A stretch of DNA of 45,560 nt from Sulfurimonas sp. (GTDB lineage: Bacteria > Campylobacterota > Campylobacteria > Campylobacterales > Sulfurimonadaceae), in contig NZ_JABIOQ010000057.1 of the NCBI RefSeq assembly GCF_018698455.1, positions 1 to 45,560 on the forward strand, given 5' to 3'. Below, piece by piece: positions 25,716 to 35,237 of the stretch. The notes beneath the pieces were generated by a model. The model worked only from the letters and a program-made list of their open reading frames with translations, made no database searches and was not told where the DNA came from. Positions within the stretch are counted from its first letter, which is position 1, and every line of letters begins with the position of its first letter. Position numbers and translations under genes: made by a program.

Positions 25716-26617
25716 TGGCAGCACATGAGATTTTAGCAGCTACAAACGCTGTAGTAACTTTAGATGTAGCAATTCCAGGTATCGTTTGGCCTTGGTTAGT
25801 TACAGTTAATATGTGGGCAAAAAGTATTGGTACAGGTGTAATTTTTATGCTTTTCATGCTTCAGAGAACACATCCCAATTCAGTAAGTAATTTAAGATTA
25901 CCAATTGCTATTACTGCATTTGTATTTATCAATATTTTCTTATTGTTTACATTAGCGGACTTGCACCAACCATTTAGAATGTGGCATATTTTCTTTCACC
26001 CGCATTGGACATCAGCTATTACAGTTGGTTCTTTTATGGCATCAGCTTTCTTAGGTCTTTTAACACTTTTAGTGTTTCTAGCTTGGAAGAAGAATGATGA
26101 AACATATGATAAAGTTCTTTTATGGACGGCTATCTTAGCTATTCCAGTTACTCTTTATACTGCAGCTCTTATGGCTCAGTGTACCGCACGTGAACTATGG
26201 CAAATGCCAACAGAGTCAGCACAAATGATTTTAGCAGCGACACTATCTGGTTCAGCTACTATGATATTACTTGGTGGAAATAAGCTTTCTTATGAAGCTA
26301 AAAAATCACTAGGTGTTGTTTTAGGACTAAGTGCTTTAATGGCATTCATTATTTATATGTCAGAGTATGTCTTTGGTCCAATGAAAGCAGAAGAAGTTGC
26401 CGCCGTAATGGAATACATCAAAGGTGATGGACCATATACTGTTATGTTCTGGTTAGGACAATGGATGACATATATTTTACCTATGCTTCTTATTCTATTA
26501 AGTCGTTCAAGCAAATCTGAGTCAATTTTAAAACTAGCAGCAATTTTAGCTCTAGTTGGTTTAGCAATCGTAAAGCACGTTTGGCTAATCATTCCACAAT
26601 TATTACCAATGAGTTAG
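25715..26617 (+). CDS. NrfD/PsrC-type quinone-interacting membrane subunit
   Basis: A 300-residue integral membrane protein with about eight to nine hydrophobic segments and the NrfD-family pattern: PWLVTVNMWAKSIGTG in the first helices, LFTLADLHQPFRMWHIFFHPHWTS and the ALMAQCTARELW region. NrfD proteins bind quinone and give or take electrons from the four-cluster ferredoxin subunit without haem. It lies between the ferredoxin and the catalytic genes (B-C-A order). A menaquinone partner is likely in this phylum. Confidence 0.93.
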   Translation: MAAHEILAATNAVVTLDVAIPGIVWPWLVTVNMWAKSIGTGVIFMLFMLQRTHPNSVSNLRLPIAITAFVFINIFLLFTLADLHQPFRMWHIFFHPHWTSAITVGSFMASAFLGLLTLLVFLAWKKNDETYDKVLLWTAILAIPVTLYTAALMAQCTARELWQMPTESAQMILAATLSGSATMILLGGNKLSYEAKKSLGVVLGLSALMAFIIYMSEYVFGPMKAEEVAAVMEYIKGDGPYTVMFWLGQWMTYILPMLLILLSRSSKSESILKLAAILALVGLAIVKHVWLIIPQLLPMS

Positions 26618-26630
26618 GGAGAAACTATAA

Positions 26631-29600
26631 ATGTATTTACAAAGTAGAAGAACATTTTTAAAAGGTGCCGCATTTAGTGTTGCTGGTGCTGCAATTGCAA
26701 AAGGCGTATTTACTGCTGATGCTATGGCTGAATCTATTGAGGAGAGTAAGTTTACTGATACTCCAGATTCATTATCATTTTATCCTCCAATGGAAGAATG
26801 GGCTGATTTTAAAGAATTAGATGGAAACGACTGGAAACGTGGTGGTCTTGAGCGTAAAGGTGTTAGAAGTGAATCTAACCCTGATGGAATTGAAGTTAAC
26901 GATTATACTATCGTTCCTACAGCATGTTCTAACTGTGAAGCGTCTTGTGGTCTAACAGCTTGGATTGACAAGAAAACTTTCACAGTTAAAAAGTACATGG
27001 GTAACCCACTTCATGCAGGTTCTCGTGGTAGAAACTGTGCAAAAGGTTATGCTACTCAAAGTCAAATGTACGATCCAGATCGTATAGCATTTCCACTTAA
27101 ACGTGCTCCGGGTTCTGCTCGTGGTGAAGGTAAGTGGATTCGTACTACTTGGGACGAAGCAATGACTACTATTGGTAACAAAATGCATGATGCTATTAAA
27201 GGCGATGATGAGTTATCTAAAAAGTCTTGCATGTTCCATGTTGGTCGCCCAAATGAGAATGGTTTTACAGGTAAAGTATGGCAAACAATCGGTCAAGATT
27301 GTTTTAACTCTCATACAAATATCTGTTCATCTGGTGGTCGTACTCCGACTATTCAGTGGGCAAATGATGATAGAAGTTCACCGGATTGGGCAAATGCGAA
27401 GTTAATCTTTCTTAACTCCTCTCATGCTGCTGATGCTGGTCACTACTTCCAGCAAGCTGCGGGACATATCGCTGACGCAAGAGCTAAAGGTGCTAAACTA
27501 GTAGTTATGGATCCTCGTATGTCAAACTCTGCTGGTATGGCGGACTTATGGATTGCTTGTTGGCCAGGTACAGAACCTACTTTATACCTTTATCTAGTTC
27601 AGCGTATGCTAAATGAAGATAAAGTGAATAAAACTTTTGTTAAAAAGTGGTTCAACTGGGAAGTAATGATGGATAACACTGACTACCTTAAGTTTATGGT
27701 AGAAAAAGGTTATATCTCTAAAGTTCCAGAGAACAATACATTTGAAGATTTTATGGCTATGCTTAAAGAGTTATATGCTCCATATACACTTGAATATGCT
27801 GTTAAAGAAACACATGTTCCAGCATACAAAATAGAAGAGCTTTATGACATGTTCATTTGGGCTGACACTTCTATTTCATCATACTTCTGGCGTGCTTCTG
27901 CTGCCGGTAATCTTGGTGGCTGGACTAGTGGTCGTACTGGTTTTCTAGCATTAGGTATGCGTGGTGCAATCGGACCAGAAGGTGGAACATTCTTCCACCA
28001 CTGGCATGTTATTTCTGTTGCTGGTAAAGGTGGTAGTTCAACTGTAGGTCAAGGTAAGCGTGGAGCTGATGTTCCTAAGATTGACGTATATAATGAACTT
28101 TCATGGCCACCAGAATGGCCTCTATCTACATATGAAATGTCATACTTACTTCCTCACCTTTTAGCTGATGAAGAGTGGCAAGGTAAGTGGAATAAAAAAG
28201 GTCTTAATGTGCCTAAAAAACTTTCAGTTTGGATTCCACGTATGTACAACCCAGTTTGGATTAATCCTGATGGTTTCAGATGGATAGATACGATTAAAGA
28301 TGAATCTAAGATGGAACTTACATTTAATCTTTCTCCTACATGGAGTGAGACTAACTGGTATGTTGATTATGTTCTTCCTGTTGGTTTAGCTGGTGAAAGA
28401 CATGATCAGCATTCTGAAGCTACAATGCCAGCACGTTGGACATCTTTTCGTCAACCTGTTATGCGTGTTGCTTTAGAAAAATCTGGATGGAAACCTAAAA
28501 ACCCTAACCGTGCTACACTTGAAGCTCACATTAAAGCTGGTCTTGGTGAAGTTTGGGAAGAGAATGAGTTCTGGTTTGACATGTGTGTTAACTATATTGA
28601 CCCTAAGGGTGAAATATTCCTTGATGCTGCTAAAACTAAAACTATTAAGTCTATGTGGGAATCTAAAAAGAATCCTGGTGTACCAGTTACTATTTCTGAG
28701 TGGTATGATGCTGCATTTGGTGACAACTTACCAAATCTTAAAGAACTTGCTACAACGGATGATAGATATAAAGATGCAGAGTATCCTGTGTATGAATATA
28801 TGAGAGATCACGGGGCATGGTTAGAAGAGAATAAAATTTATTCTCCACAAGAACGTGAAATCAAAGATGATGGAAAGAATTATATTTCTCATGGTCATAA
28901 ATATGATAAAAAACATGTTCATACAGACAAGCGTACTGGTGTAATGACTGCTAAAAGCCACGGGAAAGAAAAGTCTATCGGTATTGAAATCGATGGTGTT
29001 AAAATGGAAGGTTTTGCGACATTAGATAAAAAGCTCGACTTCTTCTGTGATTGGTTAGCTGACGACTGGAAGTGGCCAGAATACTCTATCCCTTTCTATC
29101 CAAGAAATGATAAAGAGAAAAAAGAGATGAAAGAAATTGTATCTCATGTAAATCATATGTATATGGAAGAAGAGAACTCGTATGCTCTTAATACAGTTTT
29201 TCGTTTACCATACAATATTCATACTCGTTCTGCAAATTCTAAGCATCTTATGGAGATTTCACAAAATCACGATCCAATTTGGATTTCAACTCCAGATGCT
29301 AAGAAGCAAGGCTTTAAGCGCGGTGATGCAATTCGTGTAAATATTACAGATAGTATTACAGGTTTAGATTCTGGTTACTTCGTAGCTATGGCTGTTCCAA
29401 CTGAGGGTGTTCTTCCAGGAACTCTTGCTTGTTCTCACCACGGTGGACGTTGGAAACTTGTAAACTCAGTTTCAATTCCTAATGGTGTTACTGATGGAAA
29501 AATTGATTCTCAACCTGTTACTAGAAATATGAATGATCCTAAATTTATGGCTCACTCTCCTGAAAATGCAGGAAAAGAGGGTGGACAGATTAAGATTGAA

Positions 29601-30047
29601 AATTATAATGGTACTAGTGGTATTAACAGCTTTGGTGTTCCAACTGCTGAATTACAGATGGATGGAAAAGAAGGTAAACTTACGTATGTAGAGGGTATTA
29701 AACCTTTCCATACTGAAAGATTTGCTGACTACAATAGAGACTCTGGTAATATTTGGTGGGATGGACTAAGTGGTTCGTGGCAAAATGCTGTTGCTGCAGC
29801 TCATCCTGATCCTATTTCTGGTATGCATTGTTGGCACCAGAAAGTTATTTTATCAGCTGCTGAAGCTGGTGATAAAATTGGTGACATTTATGTTAACTAC
29901 GAAAATAACTTTAAAATTTATCAAGGTTGGAGAGATATATTAACTCGTCCTCTTAACTCTAGTGATAAACTACGTCGTCCACAACATATTAAACGTCCGT
30001 GGGTTCCACTTTCAGACAAGGCTTATGCTGTAAAAATTACAGACTAA
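26631..30047 (+). CDS. Tat-exported molybdopterin oxidoreductase catalytic subunit
   Basis: A 1138-residue DMSO-reductase-family subunit. It has a Tat signal (SRRTFLKG at residues 5-12, then AAFSVAGAAIAKG), an N-terminal [4Fe-4S] motif (C99, C102, C106, C136), and SHTNICSSGGRT, where C232 is the likely molybdenum ligand. The HTNIC wording resembles tetrathionate reductase and sulfite dehydrogenase SoeA, and the operon type resembles polysulfide reductase; the substrate is probably a sulfur compound but cannot be fixed from sequence. At 1138 residues it is longer than typical PsrA. Strong ribosome-binding sites and a smooth codon choice suggest high expression. A terminator follows. Confidence 0.88.
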   Translation: MYLQSRRTFLKGAAFSVAGAAIAKGVFTADAMAESIEESKFTDTPDSLSFYPPMEEWADFKELDGNDWKRGGLERKGVRSESNPDGIEVNDYTIVPTACSNCEASCGLTAWIDKKTFTVKKYMGNPLHAGSRGRNCAKGYATQSQMYDPDRIAFPLKRAPGSARGEGKWIRTTWDEAMTTIGNKMHDAIKGDDELSKKSCMFHVGRPNENGFTGKVWQTIGQDCFNSHTNICSSGGRTPTIQWANDDRSSPDWANAKLIFLNSSHAADAGHYFQQAAGHIADARAKGAKLVVMDPRMSNSAGMADLWIACWPGTEPTLYLYLVQRMLNEDKVNKTFVKKWFNWEVMMDNTDYLKFMVEKGYISKVPENNTFEDFMAMLKELYAPYTLEYAVKETHVPAYKIEELYDMFIWADTSISSYFWRASAAGNLGGWTSGRTGFLALGMRGAIGPEGGTFFHHWHVISVAGKGGSSTVGQGKRGADVPKIDVYNELSWPPEWPLSTYEMSYLLPHLLADEEWQGKWNKKGLNVPKKLSVWIPRMYNPVWINPDGFRWIDTIKDESKMELTFNLSPTWSETNWYVDYVLPVGLAGERHDQHSEATMPARWTSFRQPVMRVALEKSGWKPKNPNRATLEAHIKAGLGEVWEENEFWFDMCVNYIDPKGEIFLDAAKTKTIKSMWESKKNPGVPVTISEWYDAAFGDNLPNLKELATTDDRYKDAEYPVYEYMRDHGAWLEENKIYSPQEREIKDDGKNYISHGHKYDKKHVHTDKRTGVMTAKSHGKEKSIGIEIDGVKMEGFATLDKKLDFFCDWLADDWKWPEYSIPFYPRNDKEKKEMKEIVSHVNHMYMEEENSYALNTVFRLPYNIHTRSANSKHLMEISQNHDPIWISTPDAKKQGFKRGDAIRVNITDSITGLDSGYFVAMAVPTEGVLPGTLACSHHGGRWKLVNSVSIPNGVTDGKIDSQPVTRNMNDPKFMAHSPENAGKEGGQIKIENYNGTSGINSFGVPTAELQMDGKEGKLTYVEGIKPFHTERFADYNRDSGNIWWDGLSGSWQNAVAAAHPDPISGMHCWHQKVILSAAEAGDKIGDIYVNYENNFKIYQGWRDILTRPLNSSDKLRRPQHIKRPWVPLSDKAYAVKITD

Positions 30048-30061
30048 GACTTTTCTTCTTT

Positions 30062-30087
30062 ATGAGAGAGAGTATTTTCTCTCTCAT
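30062..30087. terminator. Bidirectional terminator between the molybdoenzyme and thioredoxin genes
   Basis: ATGAGAGAGA (30062-30071) and TCTCTCTCAT (30078-30087) form a perfect 10-bp stem with a 6-base loop. AT-rich sequence flanks both sides (TTTCTTCTTT before, ATTTATATTATATTT after), so it can end transcription from both convergent genes. Confidence 0.8.
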
Positions 30088-30102
30088 ATTTATATTATAT
30101 TT

Positions 30103-30573
30103 CTAGAAACTACTCCAAATCATTCGTAAGAACAATCCAATACTACTGGTATAACCAACCTCACTAAAAACCAAATTTCTATCTTTGTCGTATATAAATG
30201 TACTAGGATAGGCATTAACATTTAATTCTTGTGCAAGTTTTCCATTTATATCATTTATAAATTTAAAATCTAAATTATTTTCTTTCATATATTTTTCAAT
30301 AGATGTATCATCCCCTGAGTTAACAGCGATAGTTATAACTGCATAATACTCAGATACTCTTTGAATATTATCTGCCTCAGCTTTACATATAGGACACCAT
30401 ACAGCCCAGACATGAACTAATATAGGTTTGTTTACAGGTTTTATAATCTGCAAGGAGAGAACATCATTATTTAAGTTTTGACTTTTATAAATACTAATTA
30501 CATTTGCAAATATAGTTATTACAAGAATAAACAAAGAAATCTCTTTTGCATAGTGTTTAAGTTTTTCTTTCAT
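30103..30573 (-). CDS. TlpA/ResA-like membrane-anchored thioredoxin
   Basis: A 156-residue protein with an N-terminal membrane anchor (residues 12-27) and a periplasmic thioredoxin fold. The active site is C-P-I-C in VHVWAVWCPICKAEAD, and the cis-proline is in NVNAYPSTFIYDKD. It lies convergent to the molybdoenzyme operon. TlpA-like proteins reduce disulfides or help cofactor assembly on exported proteins; a role in maturing the periplasmic sulfur enzyme is possible but not shown. Confidence 0.88.
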   Translation of the reverse strand: MKEKLKHYAKEISLFILVITIFANVISIYKSQNLNNDVLSLQIIKPVNKPILVHVWAVWCPICKAEADNIQRVSEYYAVITIAVNSGDDTSIEKYMKENNLDFKFINDINGKLAQELNVNAYPSTFIYDKDRNLVFSEVGYTSSIGLFLRMIWSSF

Positions 30574-30627
30574 CCTTTGATTGTACTTGTCTAATATTTA
30601 ATTAGGCTTAATTATATCTAGGAGTCA

Positions 30628-30650
30628 GTCGGAATCTAGATAAATCCGAC
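30628..30650. repeat. Small GC-richer hairpin upstream of the broken fusion gene
   Basis: GTCGGA (30628-30633) and TCCGAC (30645-30650) form a 6-bp stem with an 11-base loop in a locally GC-richer stretch. It could be an element end or a leftover of a regulatory site; a short T-run does not follow, so it is not a good terminator. Confidence 0.35.
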
Positions 30651-30681
30651 GAGATTTAGGCTCAAAAATTGCTTAAATTGA

Positions 30682-32005
30682 TGTAAAAGTCAAAAGCATA
30701 AAACTATCCAAATTCCTATAATCTCTTTCTTTTTAACTCTATCAACTCTTATCTTTAGTGCTGTAGTATCCATAAAGATTATTGGATGGATTTTATCGAG
30801 TGGACAACTTAATTTCATAAATAATATTTTTCCACTAAAAATCATCGGGAAAAAAGAAACTATATCTATTCTCGACTTAGAGCTATTTGATATAGATGCA
30901 AAAGTAGATACTGGAGCGGATTCAAATGCTCTGCATTGCGATAATATAGAGATAGATAAGCATGGTTTTGTTCACTTTCACTTATTAGATGAAGTTCATC
31001 CATCTTATCATGGCAAAAGAATAAGTATGCCTTTGTACAAAGTTAAAAAGGTTAGAAGCTCAAACGGTGAACTTCAAGAAAGGCCATCCATAAAAGTGAG
31101 TGTAGAGTTTTTTGGAAAAAGATATGAAACTGTTGTATCTTTAACAAATAGGGCAGATATGAAATATCCTATGCTAATAGGAAGACACTTTTTAAGTGGT
31201 AAGTTTTTAGTAGATGTGTCCCAAGAGTATTTAGCAAATAACAAAAAAGGAGAATGGATGAACGTATATATATTACCAAGAAATAAAGAGTTGTATTCAA
31301 CAAAAAGATTAGTCGAAGCGGCTGTAGCTAAAGGTTGGGAAGTTAGAGTAATTGATTACTTAAAATGTTCTATAGAAATAATGAAAGGTGAACTTCATAT
31401 TAACTATTTAGGGGAACAGTTACCTGTTCCGGATGCAATTATTCCTAGAATTGGCGCTAGCCGAACTTTTTACGGTACGGCGATGGTAAGACACTTTGAG
31501 TGGTGGAACACCATTGATCTTGAAAATATTGGAAGGAACTCAAGGAGTAGGCGTTGTTTTGGTAGATACTGAAAAAGCGGCAAAGTCGGTTCTTGATGCA
31601 TTTTATGGAATGGATGTAAGCTTACTCGTGCAAGAGTTTATTAAAGAAACGGGTGGTGCTGATATTAGAGCATTAATCGTCGGTGGAGAAGTTGTAGGTG
31701 CTATGAAACACCAAGGTGCCGAAGGTGATTTTAGATCAAACCTTCATCAAGGTGGAAGTGCTACGGCTCATAAACTAACTCGTAAAGAGAAATCAACGGC
31801 ACTTGCAGCCGCTAAAGCTATGGGCCTTGGAGTTTGTGGCGTTGATATGATTGAGTCCGCTCGTGGACCGCTTGTTATGGAAGTAAATTCATCCCCTGGT
31901 TTAGAGGGTATTGAAAAATCAACAAAGCTAGACATAGCCGGGAAAATTATGGATTACATAGAAAAAAATGTTACTCCAAAATCAGATACGACGGCTAAAA
32001 AGTAG
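30682..32005 (+). pseudogene. Broken membrane-anchored RimB-type protease / RimK ligase fusion
   Basis: One open frame runs from 30682 to 31572: a hydrophobic anchor (IISFFLTLSTLIFSAVVSI), a retropepsin-like 'ATP-dependent zinc protease' domain (AKVDTGADSNALHC, LIGRHFLSGKFLVDVS), then the RimK pre-ATP-grasp segment ending TAMVRHFE. The ATP-grasp half ([32 protein letters not shown]) continues in another frame at 31496-32005. About 50 residues that RimK proteins carry between MVRHFE and GG(A/T)PLI are missing, so a deletion of roughly 155 bp with frame change is inferred. No ATG, GTG or TTG start exists in frame before 31027; an ATG one base out of frame at 30681 may be the old start. Confidence 0.8.
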
Positions 32006-32016
32006 AAAAATCACCG

Positions 32017-32364
32017 GTGTATATTAAGTTTTTTATTGCACTGTTCCTTCTCTTGTTAGTCAAAGATTTTAGTGCTATTAATAGTTTTTCTAAACTTGCA
32101 GTTGTTTTGCTTGAATTTATTATTATCCTTGAATTGATACGAATGCTCATAGGTTTTTTATTTAGTGATGAAAATCGTATTAAATTACGATTTATGATAG
32201 ATTCCACTATAGTTTTTTTTATTCGTGACATTATGCTTATTGTAAACGACAAATTTGATATTCAAAAGATAGTATCACTTCTTGGTGTTATTGGAGTTCT
32301 TTTTATATTTAGAATTTTGTCAATGAAATATAGCCCATCTATAATGGAAAAATCAAAAAATTGA
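32017..32364 (+). CDS. PsiE-like small membrane protein
   Basis: A 115-residue hydrophobic protein with four predicted membrane segments (residues about 2-14, 26-50, 63-76, 85-101) and the pattern of PsiE family proteins (VLLEFIIILELIRMLIGF, IDSTIVFFIRDIMLIV). PsiE is a phosphate-starvation-inducible protein of unknown action. The start is GTG at 32017, 11 bp after the stop of the broken RimK gene. Its stop overlaps the 3' end of the convergent glutaminase gene by 12 bp. Confidence 0.7.
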   Translation: MYIKFFIALFLLLLVKDFSAINSFSKLAVVLLEFIIILELIRMLIGFLFSDENRIKLRFMIDSTIVFFIRDIMLIVNDKFDIQKIVSLLGVIGVLFIFRILSMKYSPSIMEKSKN

Positions 32365-33276
32365 CAGTCCTGTTTTACTTGTAAATAATTTAAGAGCCAT
32401 GGTTCCTACTAATGAATTACCATTGGCATTTAAACCAGGAGCCCAGACAGATATACCCATCAACTTCGGAACAACGGCTACTATGCCACCTCCAACACCA
32501 CTTTTTCCAGGTAAACCTACATGATAAGCAAAATCACCGGAAGCATCATAATGACCACATGTTAACATTACCGCGTTTATACGTTTAGCTTGAGATTCTC
32601 TAATATATATTTTGTCAGTAATAGGATCGGTTCCATGATTTGCCAAATAGAGCATAGCACGAGAGAGCATATTGGTGCTCATTTCAACAGAACAATGTTT
32701 AAAATACATTTGAACCACATCACTAACTTCATTATCAAGATTATTAAAACTTTTCATTAAGTTTGCTAATGCCATATTTCTATACCCATGCTCCATTTCT
32801 GAAGTAGCGACTACTTCATTGCAAGTAATTAAATCATTATTAGATATTGAACGAATAAAATTTAAAACTTCTTTGTAAGCAATATCACTACCTCCATAAT
32901 AATTAATAAGAGCATCAGTAACATTAATCGCACCTGCATTAATAAAGGGGTTCCTTGGCTTTCCATGTTCATACTCAAGTTGGACAAGAGAGTTAAAAGG
33001 ATTTCCTGATGGCTCATGCCCAATACGTTTATACAAATTACTACGGTAAAATTTCAGTGCCAATGTAAATGTAAAAACTTTTGAAATACTCTGAATGGAG
33101 AATAAAGTATCGGCTTGTCCTACAGTAAACTGAGTTCCATCAAACATTGTAATGCTCATAGCAAATTGCTCAGGATCTACATTTTCTAATGCTGGTATAT
33201 AGTCTGCTACTTTCCCATCTTTTAAAAATGGAGTGACTTCTTGTATAATTTCATTTAATATTGATTGATAATCCAT
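32353..33276 (-). CDS. glsA: Glutaminase A
   Basis: A 307-residue glutaminase of the serine beta-lactamase-like fold, hydrolysing glutamine to glutamate and ammonia. The active-site S63-x-x-K66 is in FSIQSISKVF. Other family blocks are RIGHEPSGNPFNS, KPRNPFINAGAI, EMEHGYRNMALA and LPGKSGVGGGIVAV. The gene is full length and intact, unlike its neighbours. It overlaps the PsiE-like gene at the 3' end and is preceded by tetR on the same strand with 84 bp between. Confidence 0.95.
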   Translation of the reverse strand: MDYQSILNEIIQEVTPFLKDGKVADYIPALENVDPEQFAMSITMFDGTQFTVGQADTLFSIQSISKVFTFTLALKFYRSNLYKRIGHEPSGNPFNSLVQLEYEHGKPRNPFINAGAINVTDALINYYGGSDIAYKEVLNFIRSISNNDLITCNEVVATSEMEHGYRNMALANLMKSFNNLDNEVSDVVQMYFKHCSVEMSTNMLSRAMLYLANHGTDPITDKIYIRESQAKRINAVMLTCGHYDASGDFAYHVGLPGKSGVGGGIVAVVPKLMGISVWAPGLNANGNSLVGTMALKLFTSKTGLSIF

Positions 33277-33360
33277 TTTACTGCCTTTTTCCTATATTGA
33301 GAAAGTCTATAATACAATTGAAGTATTTGCATTAGGTTTATTTTCATAATCTTTTATAAA

Positions 33361-33945
33361 TCAACTCTTAGTAATTCCATTAAAGAAAAGGCTTACAGTA
33401 TCATCTATAGCATTAGTTGTATCAAACTTTTTTATCATATAGCTCTCAGTATAAGCATCTGCTAATTTCTTAAACAACACAGCTATATGGTAGTAATCTA
33501 AAGTATCATCTTTAATAATCTCTTTGAATTGTTTCTCAAGATACTTATAAAGTCCATCCAGCGGCTGAGAATCGTTTGTATTAAGGTTATGAAAAAAGAA
33601 CGGGTCATTTTCTCGCGAAATATTAACTTCCTCACCATTTTTATTCTTGATGAAAGGTTCGTAAGTATTATGTAAAAAAAGCTTAAGGTTCGACATTGAG
33701 TCATCGGTTGAACTCTCTTCTAGTCTTTCAACAAAACTTCTCAATTGATGTAAAACATGTTCAGAATATAAATTTGCTTTTGTTTCAAAGGTTTTATAAA
33801 AAGTTCCCACTGAAATATCCAATGATTCTGCTATGTCCGATACAGTCGTATTTTCATATCCAACTTCTTCAAACAACTCAGCCGAAGCTTCTAAATAAAG
33901 CTCCTTTTTCATATTTTCTAATTTTTCTGATATTCTTTTTGCCAT
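33361..33945 (-). CDS. TetR-family transcriptional regulator
   Basis: A 194-residue regulator with an N-terminal TetR helix-turn-helix (ELFEEVGYENTTVSDIAES, then DISVGTFYKTFETKANLY) and an unrecognised ligand-binding C-terminal domain. It lies directly upstream of glsA on the same strand. The ligand is unknown. Its upstream region runs into the IS element at 34049, so the original divergent target gene may have been replaced. Confidence 0.9.
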   Translation of the reverse strand: MAKRISEKLENMKKELYLEASAELFEEVGYENTTVSDIAESLDISVGTFYKTFETKANLYSEHVLHQLRSFVERLEESSTDDSMSNLKLFLHNTYEPFIKNKNGEEVNISRENDPFFFHNLNTNDSQPLDGLYKYLEKQFKEIIKDDTLDYYHIAVLFKKLADAYTESYMIKKFDTTNAIDDTVSLFFNGITKS

Positions 33946-34048
33946 TGAAAATTATAGCATAACTTCACATAATGAATAGTATTCTAAATATATAACTTAA
34001 TTCATAATAAAATATAGTATAATTCTATTTAAATATTATTATAAATAA
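33946..34048. other. tetR upstream region truncated by an IS
   Basis: 103 bp of very AT-rich DNA between the tetR start and the left end of the IS. It holds several TATAAT-like words (for example GTATAATTC near 34018) and no gene. A tetR promoter and operator would be expected here. Confidence 0.45.
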
Positions 34049-35237
34049 TAACTGACCTTACACACCTTCAACAAACCTTATGCTTCTGTAATTCTAAATA
34101 AGCGATTTGATTAGCCTTAACTAATAGTTTAGCCCGGAGAGCAAAGTGATTCATTTTGTTTTTTATTTTCAAACATTCGAGTTTGAAAAATGCTAAAACA
34201 GATAAAAAGATATGATTGCTCTGTGTTCTAACTGTCTTTGTTGGTGACTTCGCCAAATCAACATTATGTTTGAGCGACTTATGATACTCTTCAACTTTCC
34301 ATCGTTTTTCATAGATTGTTGAAATTTCATTTCCATCAAGTTTAATGTCACTAGATACCAAATTCAAGATGCCTATACTTGCCGTGAGCAATAGCGAGGA
34401 AATACTCTTGGGGTGCCGTCTTTGTTTGTAAAGACTCGGCGGACAATAACAATTTCTTTGTCATATCCCTTTAAATTGCCTCGTATAGACTCTTTATACC
34501 CTCAAGGGGCACCCCGTCTGATAATTCTAGTTCATCTACTCTGACGAATTTCCCTGCATGCTTATTCTCTAAACTTGTTGCGAATAGTCGATTGCTTTTT
34601 AAAGCTGCTATAAACTCTTTATTTTTCTTGGTAATAAATTCAAAATTTTCTTTAGCTCCAAACCATGTATCCATGAGAATATATTTGAATTTTAGTTGAT
34701 TATTGATAGATGTTTGTATCATATCTCTCATCAACTCATTTTTTGCGATATCGGATTTTCTTTTTACTTGTCGTGTTTTGATATCACTAAACTGTATGGA
34801 TTTTTCTACTATCTCAAATGCTACTGGTATTGATGCTTCACCACTATAATATAAAGCATTCAACATATTGATACCTCTTACAGATTTACCAACAGTATGA
34901 TCAAAGTGCCAACACATAATATCACTCTCATCCGTCCATTTTTTCTCTTGAACTGTATCATCGAAAATCAAACATGCATCATCTTTTTCTACTTCTCGTA
35001 CAGTCCTTTTAACTTGAGCCCATAGGTCTTTAGAGTTAAATTCATTTTTAGACAAGAAACGAGTTATTTGATCATGACTCACTTCACCATCTAGCATTGA
35101 TGATAATCCAGTCGCTGTCGCATAACCATTTCCACTAATCAAATAATCCGTATAAAGCTCTATGTAGTCTGTTTGTTTTCTCATTATTTGTTTTACTATA
35201 TTTTTCTCTTTTTTCAAAAAGTCCGTAAGGTCAGTTA
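34049..35237 (-). mobile_element. IS4/IS701-like insertion sequence, 1189 bp
   Basis: Perfect 13-bp terminal inverted repeats TAACTGACCTTAC (34049-34061) and GTAAGGTCAGTTA (35225-35237) bound a DDE transposase gene on the minus strand. ATAA flanks both ends (34045-34048 and 35238-35241), which fits a 4-bp target duplication but could be chance in AT-rich DNA. The right end cuts a glutathione synthetase gene; no matching gene half is found at the left end, so a deletion or rearrangement probably followed insertion. Confidence 0.85.
34068..35184 (-). pseudogene. Frameshifted IS4/IS701-like DDE transposase
   Basis: The start is the ATG at 35182-35184 (MRKQTDYIELYTDYL). The N-terminal and middle parts carry the first catalytic Asp in CLIFDDTVQEKK (D75/D76) and the second in LMDTWFGAKENFEF, and the C-terminal part the YREK-type YEKRWKVEEYHKSLK with the Glu. 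The frame stops at 34471 and resumes as NLKGYDKEIVIVRRVF in another frame, then shifts again before LVSSDIKLDGNEIS (34391 onward). With at least two frame breaks it should be inactive unless supplied in trans. Confidence 0.85.
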
